A stretch of 38,438 nt of DNA from an uncultured Xanthobacter sp. (GTDB lineage Bacteria > Pseudomonadota > Alphaproteobacteria > Rhizobiales > Xanthobacteraceae): positions 1 to 38,438 of the forward strand of contig CALMSN010000227.1 of assembly GCA_937872325.1 (NCBI GenBank). Reading direction: 5' to 3'. Numbering within the stretch: the stretch's first letter is position 1; each line of letters opens with the position of its first letter. The notes beneath the pieces were generated by a model that worked only from the letters and a program-made list of their open reading frames with translations, was not told the origin of the DNA and did not search any database. Positions 34,187 to 38,438 of the stretch are shown here, in pieces. The translations under genes were made by a program, and so were the position numbers.

Positions 34187-35671
34187 TCATTTCCCGCTCG
34201 CCCTCTGCGCCGCTTCGCGTCCGGCGATGCGCCCCATCACCAGACAATTGGCCAGCGAGCCGCCGCTGACATAGTCGTCGAAGAACACCGCCCCGGCCCC
34301 TTCCCCGGCCGCATAGAGGCCGCCGATCACGCGTCCGTCGGCCTCCAGCACCCGGGCGCGCGGGTCGATCATGATACCGCCGAAGGTCAGCGTCACACCC
34401 GGCACCAGGGGATGGAAGGCGTGGAAGGGCGGCGTCTCCAGCCTCTGGGCGAGGGCGCGCTTGGGCGGCACGATCCCCGCCGCCGCGCCGTCCGACACCG
34501 CGGCATTGAACTCGGCGACCGCCCCTTCCAGCGCCGCAGCGTTCACGCCCATGAGGCCGGCGAGATCTGCCAGGGAGTCGGCCTGCAAGGTCCGGATGCC
34601 GAGCCGGGAGAAGGTCGCAAGCGCGGACGAGGGGCCCGGCAGGGCTTTCGCGGTTTCGTCGAAGATCAGGGCGGCGGTCTGGCCGGGTTGCTTCAGGGTC
34701 GCTTTTCCCAAGGCGACGTAGCCGAGGGATTCATCCACGAAGCGCTTGCCGTCGCGATTCACCGCAAGGCCATGGGGAACGGCGGCGAAGGGGTTGCCGG
34801 CCGCGGTCTCCACCGGATCCACCGCCGCCACATGGAGCGAGGCGATCCCGCCCATGCCGCGCAGGCCCCCGCCCGCATCCTGGGCCATCGCCAGCCCGTC
34901 GCCGGTGGCCCAGGCATTGCCGCGGACCATCAGCGCCCCGGCATTGGGATCGGCATAGGCTTCGAGCATACGGGTGTTGGCGGCATAGCCTCCCGCCGCG
35001 ACCACGACGGCGCCGGCGGCGAAGTCCGCGACGCCGCCCGGCCCCACCGCGCGGACACCGGCAACGGCGGCGCGCTCGTCGAGGATGAGCTGGCGGGCCT
35101 TGGTCTCGAAGAAGAAGGCCCCGCCCTTCTCGGCGATGCGCGCGCGCAGGCCCTTGAGAAGGCGCGGCATGCCCCGGTAGGGGCCGGGCGCGGCCACCAC
35201 TGCCGCGACCCGGTAGGGCGGCATGTCCGCCTGCGGGGTGAACCCCGCCTGGTGCTCGCCCAGCCAGGCCACATCCGCCCGCACGTTCCCCGCCATCAGG
35301 GCGTAGATGTCCCCATTGCCCCGGCCGAGCCCCTTGGCGATGAAGTCCTCCACATAGGCGGCGCGCGCTTCGGGCGTATCCGCCGCCGGGATGGCGATGT
35401 AGCCGCCGGCGCGGGCGGAATTGCCGCCTGCCCTGCTCTCTGCAGCCTTCTCCAGCACCGCCACCCGCGCCCCGCCGGCGGCCGCCTCCAGGGCCGCGAC
35501 GCATCCGCTGAGCCCGGTGCCGATGACCACGACGTCGAAGCGGGCCGCATCCCGTGGGGCCGGGAGCAGGGCCGCCCGCGCGACCGGCACTGCGGCAAGG
35601 GCGGCACCGGCGGCGCCGAGCCCGCCCAGCAGGCGTCTTCTGGATACGGTATCGCGTGGGGTGTCGGTCAT
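34187..35671 (-). CDS. Tat-exported FAD flavoprotein, fumarate-reductase-like (FAD_binding_2)
   Basis: 494 residues. The N terminus has a twin-arginine signal (SRRRLLGG, 10-17, then an Ala-rich h-region), so it is folded with FAD before export to the periplasm. FDVVVIGTGLSGCVAALEAA (45-64) binds FAD. ARAGGYIAIPA, NRDGKRFVDESLGY and GLYAAGEGAGAVFF follow in the order of soluble fumarate reductases. By eye, against Shewanella Fcc3 as I recall it, the catalytic Arg402, the His504 in the H-T-M-G-G motif (here TLTFGG) and Arg544 are not conserved. The ending DYVSGGSL resembles dehydrogenases of the TcuA type. A substrate other than fumarate is therefore likely. It follows the tetrahaem cytochrome gene by 14 bases, its presumed electron partner. 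Confidence 0.83.
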   Translation of the reverse strand: MTDTPRDTVSRRRLLGGLGAAGAALAAVPVARAALLPAPRDAARFDVVVIGTGLSGCVAALEAAAGGARVAVLEKAAESRAGGNSARAGGYIAIPAADTPEARAAYVEDFIAKGLGRGNGDIYALMAGNVRADVAWLGEHQAGFTPQADMPPYRVAAVVAAPGPYRGMPRLLKGLRARIAEKGGAFFFETKARQLILDERAAVAGVRAVGPGGVADFAAGAVVVAAGGYAANTRMLEAYADPNAGALMVRGNAWATGDGLAMAQDAGGGLRGMGGIASLHVAAVDPVETAAGNPFAAVPHGLAVNRDGKRFVDESLGYVALGKATLKQPGQTAALIFDETAKALPGPSSALATFSRLGIRTLQADSLADLAGLMGVNAAALEGAVAEFNAAVSDGAAAGIVPPKRALAQRLETPPFHAFHPLVPGVTLTFGGIMIDPRARVLEADGRVIGGLYAAGEGAGAVFFDDYVSGGSLANCLVMGRIAGREAAQRASGK

Positions 35672-35685
35672 GGTCGGCCTCGGCC

Positions 35686-36105
35686 TCATTTCATCTGGAA
35701 CCGGAATCCGCGGTGGCAGGCGACGCAGGTCGCCTCCGATGGCTTGTGGACGTGGTGGCATTCGCCGCACGCCGGCACTTCGCCGGGGCCCAGATGCGGC
35801 GAGGCATGCGGATCCGGCGATCGGGCGAGGGGCGGCGCGTCTTTTCCCACCATGGTGCCGTGGCAGGTGGTGCATGCCGCATCGGGCGGCTTCGCCTTCG
35901 GCGGCTCCTCGCGGTGGCAGGCGCCACAGGCCACGCCGGCCGCCTCGTGCCGGTCGTGCAGGGCCTGCGCGAAACCAGGGGCCGCCATGAGGCCGAGCGC
36001 CGCGGCAGCCACCAGAAGGACTTTCGCGGCGCGGGCCGTGAGGCAGCAGGGGTGACCGGTTCTTCCAGGCCCCGCGGAGCCCGCCGAGCGGGCCGACCGC
36101 GCCAT
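35686..36105 (-). CDS. Periplasmic tetrahaem cytochrome c (c3/flavocytochrome haem-domain type)
   Basis: 139 residues from ATG 36105; ATGs at 36198 and 36219 are alternatives and the start is uncertain. A hydrophobic signal (VLLVAAAALGLMAAPGFA) precedes mature QALHDRHEA. Four CxxCH haem motifs are visible: CGACH (60-64), CTTCH (78-82), CGECH (113-117) and CVACH (127-131). Extra His residues (50, 53, 100, 104, 118, 120) could give bis-His ligation. Size and spacing resemble the haem domain that is fused to the flavin domain in Shewanella flavocytochrome c3; here the two are separate genes of one operon. It likely carries electrons to or from the flavoprotein in the periplasm. Confidence 0.87.
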   Translation of the reverse strand: MARSARSAGSAGPGRTGHPCCLTARAAKVLLVAAAALGLMAAPGFAQALHDRHEAAGVACGACHREEPPKAKPPDAACTTCHGTMVGKDAPPLARSPDPHASPHLGPGEVPACGECHHVHKPSEATCVACHRGFRFQMK

Positions 36106-36409
36106 GAACCGCCGTGCCGGCACCCCACACCGCCCTTGTAGCCCGCACGGCACCGGCCGGGCGCGCGACGGCGCTTTTCCTGCAACTGATTCCGGCATAC
36201 CGCCGTGAGCGAATACCATTTCTGCTCTAGTTTATATTTCTTCCAATGTGATAATCACCGCGCCCCTGATAGATAATATCGGACCTTAGGACCCAACATT
36301 CAGGGTTTATACGAGGTTGCATACACCTACCTATTGGAGTGTCATCCAACGAAATGTAGCGTCTGCTGTGCGGGGCGGAACGATTCCGTACGGCGGGAAG
36401 GGGACAATG
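36106..36409. other. Divergent region between cytochrome operon and FTR1 gene
   Basis: About 300 bp. Bases 36225-36330 are AT-rich and include the near-palindrome GTGATAATCAC (36248-36258) and GATAGATAATATC (36268-36280), resembling Fur-type iron boxes. The first part (36106-36220) is GC-rich and may be the N-terminal coding extension of the cytochrome if an upstream start is used. Confidence 0.45.
36248..36280. promoter_or_regulatory. Candidate Fur-type iron box between cytochrome and FTR1 genes
   Basis: GTGATAATCAC at 36248-36258 is symmetric except at its centre, and GATAATATC at 36272-36280 continues the GATAAT theme of Fur boxes. In an AT-rich stretch between two divergent genes for iron permeation and redox, shared iron-dependent repression is plausible. 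Alphaproteobacteria often use Irr or RirA instead; I did not see clear boxes for those. Confidence 0.35.
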
Positions 36410-38374
36410 ATGAGAGGCGTCCTGGCAGTCGCCATTTTCCTGGCGCATCTGTTCGTCGCACCGGCATCGGCCCAGGATGGCCCCGACTACAGGGGGCTCG
36501 TCGGGCGCATAGACGCCGCATTGACCCAGGCCATCACCGACTATCGCGCCGGGCGGGTCGATGCCGCGAAGGACAACGTCCAGCGCTCCTATTTCGAGAT
36601 CTTCGAGAATCTCGAAGGCCCCATCCGCATCAATATTTCCGCCAAGCGCAGCTACCAGCTTGAATCCGAGTTCGGCGCCCTGCGCCGGCTGATGACGGCC
36701 GGCGCCCCGGCCGACGAAGTCGAGGCCCGGATCAGGTCGCACATCGCCGCGCTCGACGAGATCGTGCCGCTGCTGGAGAAGGGCCACCGCATCATCGCGG
36801 AGGGCTCGGCGCAGCCGGAGCCCGCGGCCGCGCCGGCCCAGGACACCGCGCCCGCCGCGGCGAGACCGGTTCAGCCCTATTGGGCGAATACCGTCGCGCG
36901 CATCAACAAGGACCTGCTCGCGGCGGCCGACGCCCTCGACGCGGGCGACGCCGGCAAGGCCAAGGCGCTGATCCAGAAGGCGCATTTCGAGGGCTACAAG
37001 AACAGCCTTCTCGAAACGGCGATCCGCCGGACCGTCTCCCAGCAGCAGGACATCGCCTTCAATTCCGAGTTCAGCCGCATCGCCGGCCTCGTCACCGACG
37101 GGCGGCCGCCGGCGCTCATTCGCGGCTCGGCCCGGGTGCTCAACGATGAACTGACGGCGCTGCTGCCCGGCCTGCCCCTGATGGGTGTGGCCAAGGAGGA
37201 GGCGGTGGAGGCGCCGACCGCGGACTGGCAGTCCGTCGCCGCCCAGATCCGCGCCGGCCTCGCCCAGGCCCTCGCGAGCGCTGCGGCCGGAGAGCCCGCA
37301 AAGGCCGTCGGCCGCTTCCAGGACCTCTATTTCGACGTGTTCGAGGCCTCCGGCATGGAGGCTCGGGTGGGCGCCCGCGACGTGGGCGCCAAGACCCGGA
37401 TCGAGGGCCGCTTCAGCAAGCTGATGTCCCTCGCCCGCGACAACGCCCCGCAGGCGGCGCTGCAGGCGGAGGCGGACGCCCTCAATGCGGACGTGGCCGA
37501 GGCCGCGGGCCTGCTGGGCGGGTCCGCCGGCGGCGGCGGGGCGGCGGCGCTGTTCGGCTACTCGCTGCTGATCATCCTGCGCGAGGGCTTCGAGGCCATC
37601 CTCATCGTCTCGGCCATCGTCGCCTACCTGGTGAAGACCGGCCATTCCGACAAGAAGCGGGTCATCGCCAATTCCGTGGTGGTGGCGCTGATCGCCAGCG
37701 TCATCACGGCGGTCCTGCTCAAGCTGGTGTTCCGCACCGCCGCGGCGAGCCAGGAGGTGCTGGAAGGCGCCACGATGCTGCTCGCCGCGGTCGTGCTGTT
37801 CTTCACCAGCAACTGGCTCCTCGCCAAGGCCGAGGCGGAGCAGTGGAGCGCCTTCATCAAGGGCAAGCTGCAGGGGGCGCTCTCGGGCGGCTCGCTGCGG
37901 GCGCTGTGGTTCGTCTCCTTCCTCGCGGTCTATCGCGAGGGGGCTGAGACGGTTCTGTTCTATCAGGCGCTCGTCATCGATGCCGACCACGCCGGGATCG
38001 GCGCCATCGTGGCCGGCTTCGTCGTCGGCTGCCTTGCGCTCGGGGTGGTCTACTGGGCCATGCAGGCGGGCGCGCTGAAGCTGCCGCTGGGCCTGTTCTT
38101 CCGCATCACCGGGGCGATCCTCTACCTCATGGCCTTCGTCTTCGTCGGCAAGGGCATCATGGAGCTGGTGGAGGGGAAGGTCCTGGTCCCGACCCTGATC
38201 CCGGGGGCGCCGCAGTTCACCCCGCTCGGCATCTATCCGTATTGGGAAACGCTGGTGCCGCAGGCCGTCCTGGTGCTGGCCGCCATCGCATCCCTCGTCG
38301 TCATCGCCCGCCGCCAGGGCGCTCGCCCGCCTGCGGCACCGGACGACGGAACATCCAAAGCCGGCAGCCACTGA
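36410..38374 (+). CDS. FTR1-family iron permease with three periplasmic repeat domains
   Basis: 654 residues from ATG 36410 (GGAAGGGG six bases upstream; ATG 36407 is also possible). A signal peptide (1-21, ending ASA-Q) directs the N-terminal 350 residues to the periplasm. These consist of three tandem helical repeats of about 95 residues (30-125, 160-256, 275-369), each with R-I-x3-L near its start, a YFE/HFE/YFD motif and an E-F or R-F pair. The C-terminal part is the FTR1/OFeT membrane domain, with iron-binding REGFE (391-395) in the first helix, REGAE (509-513) in a later one and about seven membrane segments. Such permeases take up Fe2+ after oxidation to Fe3+, in bacteria with partners such as P19/FtrAB. 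It is divergent from a periplasmic cytochrome-flavoprotein pair that could supply redox chemistry. Confidence 0.9.
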   Translation: MRGVLAVAIFLAHLFVAPASAQDGPDYRGLVGRIDAALTQAITDYRAGRVDAAKDNVQRSYFEIFENLEGPIRINISAKRSYQLESEFGALRRLMTAGAPADEVEARIRSHIAALDEIVPLLEKGHRIIAEGSAQPEPAAAPAQDTAPAAARPVQPYWANTVARINKDLLAAADALDAGDAGKAKALIQKAHFEGYKNSLLETAIRRTVSQQQDIAFNSEFSRIAGLVTDGRPPALIRGSARVLNDELTALLPGLPLMGVAKEEAVEAPTADWQSVAAQIRAGLAQALASAAAGEPAKAVGRFQDLYFDVFEASGMEARVGARDVGAKTRIEGRFSKLMSLARDNAPQAALQAEADALNADVAEAAGLLGGSAGGGGAAALFGYSLLIILREGFEAILIVSAIVAYLVKTGHSDKKRVIANSVVVALIASVITAVLLKLVFRTAAASQEVLEGATMLLAAVVLFFTSNWLLAKAEAEQWSAFIKGKLQGALSGGSLRALWFVSFLAVYREGAETVLFYQALVIDADHAGIGAIVAGFVVGCLALGVVYWAMQAGALKLPLGLFFRITGAILYLMAFVFVGKGIMELVEGKVLVPTLIPGAPQFTPLGIYPYWETLVPQAVLVLAAIASLVVIARRQGARPPAAPDDGTSKAGSH

Positions 38375-38424
38375 GCCACCCCTTATCGCTTTTGGACCCC
38401 CTGCGCGGATGCGCCGGCTATGAA

Positions 38425-38438
38425 GAGGAGGACATGAT
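38425..38438 (+). CDS. Start of a downstream gene (cut by window edge)
   Basis: A strong Shine-Dalgarno GAGGAGGA lies at 38425-38432 just before ATG 38434, and only two bases follow the start codon. It is 59 bases after the FTR1 stop and so probably in the same operon. By analogy with other FTR1 loci, a P19/Tp34-like periplasmic iron-binding protein would be expected; that is inference from family knowledge, not from sequence. Confidence 0.5.

Noticed and set aside
33876-34274. 132-codon plus-strand frame in the gap before the flavoprotein
   Set aside because: Low-complexity Arg/Pro/Gly composition, runs antisense into the flavoprotein gene, no ribosome-binding site.
34187-35671. Calling the flavoprotein a fumarate reductase
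   Set aside because: The active-site Arg and His positions are not conserved by eye and the C-terminal motif resembles other FAD dehydrogenases.
36227-38371. 714-codon minus-strand frame opposite FTR1
   Set aside because: FTR1 on the plus strand has REGFE and REGAE motifs, a signal peptide and membrane helices; the antisense frame is polar and repetitive.
1-38438. CRISPR arrays, tRNA or rRNA genes, riboswitches
   Set aside because: No regularly spaced identical repeats, no cloverleaf-like or rRNA-like segments and no known riboswitch core were recognised by reading; a covariance-model scan was not possible.

Overview
The window is high-GC DNA, with strong G/C bias at third codon positions, GTG and TTG starts and 1-11 base gene overlaps. 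Its gene families point to an alphaproteobacterium, possibly Hyphomicrobiales; this is inference, since no rRNA or taxonomic marker is present. Nearly every gene can be tied to iron acquisition. There are five TonB-dependent outer-membrane receptors (TBDRs), three RhtX/FptX/YbtX-type MFS importers, a fourth MFS protein of drug-antiporter type, a YbtP/YbtQ-like ABC importer pair, a siderophore-interacting reductase, two alpha/beta hydrolases and an FTR1 iron permease. Four AraC-type regulators (one truncated) and one TetR regulator accompany them. I see no siderophore synthesis genes (no NRPS, NIS synthetase or salicylate genes), so the locus looks like a scavenging island for siderophores made by others.

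Layout. 1-945: the catalytic part of a tyrosine recombinase abuts an AraC-type sensor domain that has lost its DNA-binding domain. 1072-5575 (+): module 1, a FyuA-like TBDR, an RhtX/FptX-like MFS and a FAD monooxygenase. 5698-11187 (+): module 2, AraC, TBDR, MFS, SAM methyltransferase and cupin. 16025-11254 (-): module 3, TBDR, DHA1-type MFS, SAM methyltransferase and TetR. 18329-16366 (-): a FAD monooxygenase and an isoprenylcysteine-methyltransferase-like membrane protein. 25884-18856 (-), with a divergent AraC at 25997: module 4, TBDR, MFS, YbtP-like (frameshifted) and YbtQ-like, resembling the uptake half of a yersiniabactin locus. 26990-27586: debris with an IS5-type transposase remnant. 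33688-27587 (-): module 5, AraC, TBDR, esterase, siderophore-interacting protein and alpha/beta hydrolase, which fits import, hydrolysis and reduction of an ester-linked siderophore. 36105-34187 (-): tetrahaem cytochrome c and a Tat-exported flavoprotein, divergent from the FTR1 permease at 36410-38374 (+). Another gene begins at the right edge.

How it works together. Each TBDR would bring a different ferric chelate into the periplasm, and an MFS or ABC importer would carry it inward. Iron would then be released by reduction or hydrolysis (module 5), or possibly by the co-encoded monooxygenase or methyltransferase (modules 1-3; inference). AraC proteins probably sense the cognate chelate. A CCCG-type direct repeat with 21-bp period precedes TBDR-1 and TBDR-2 and lies between TBDR-4 and its AraC gene. 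A near-perfect 21-bp palindrome in front of TBDR-3, with a related TTGG/CCAA site in front of the tetR gene, suggests TetR control of module 3.
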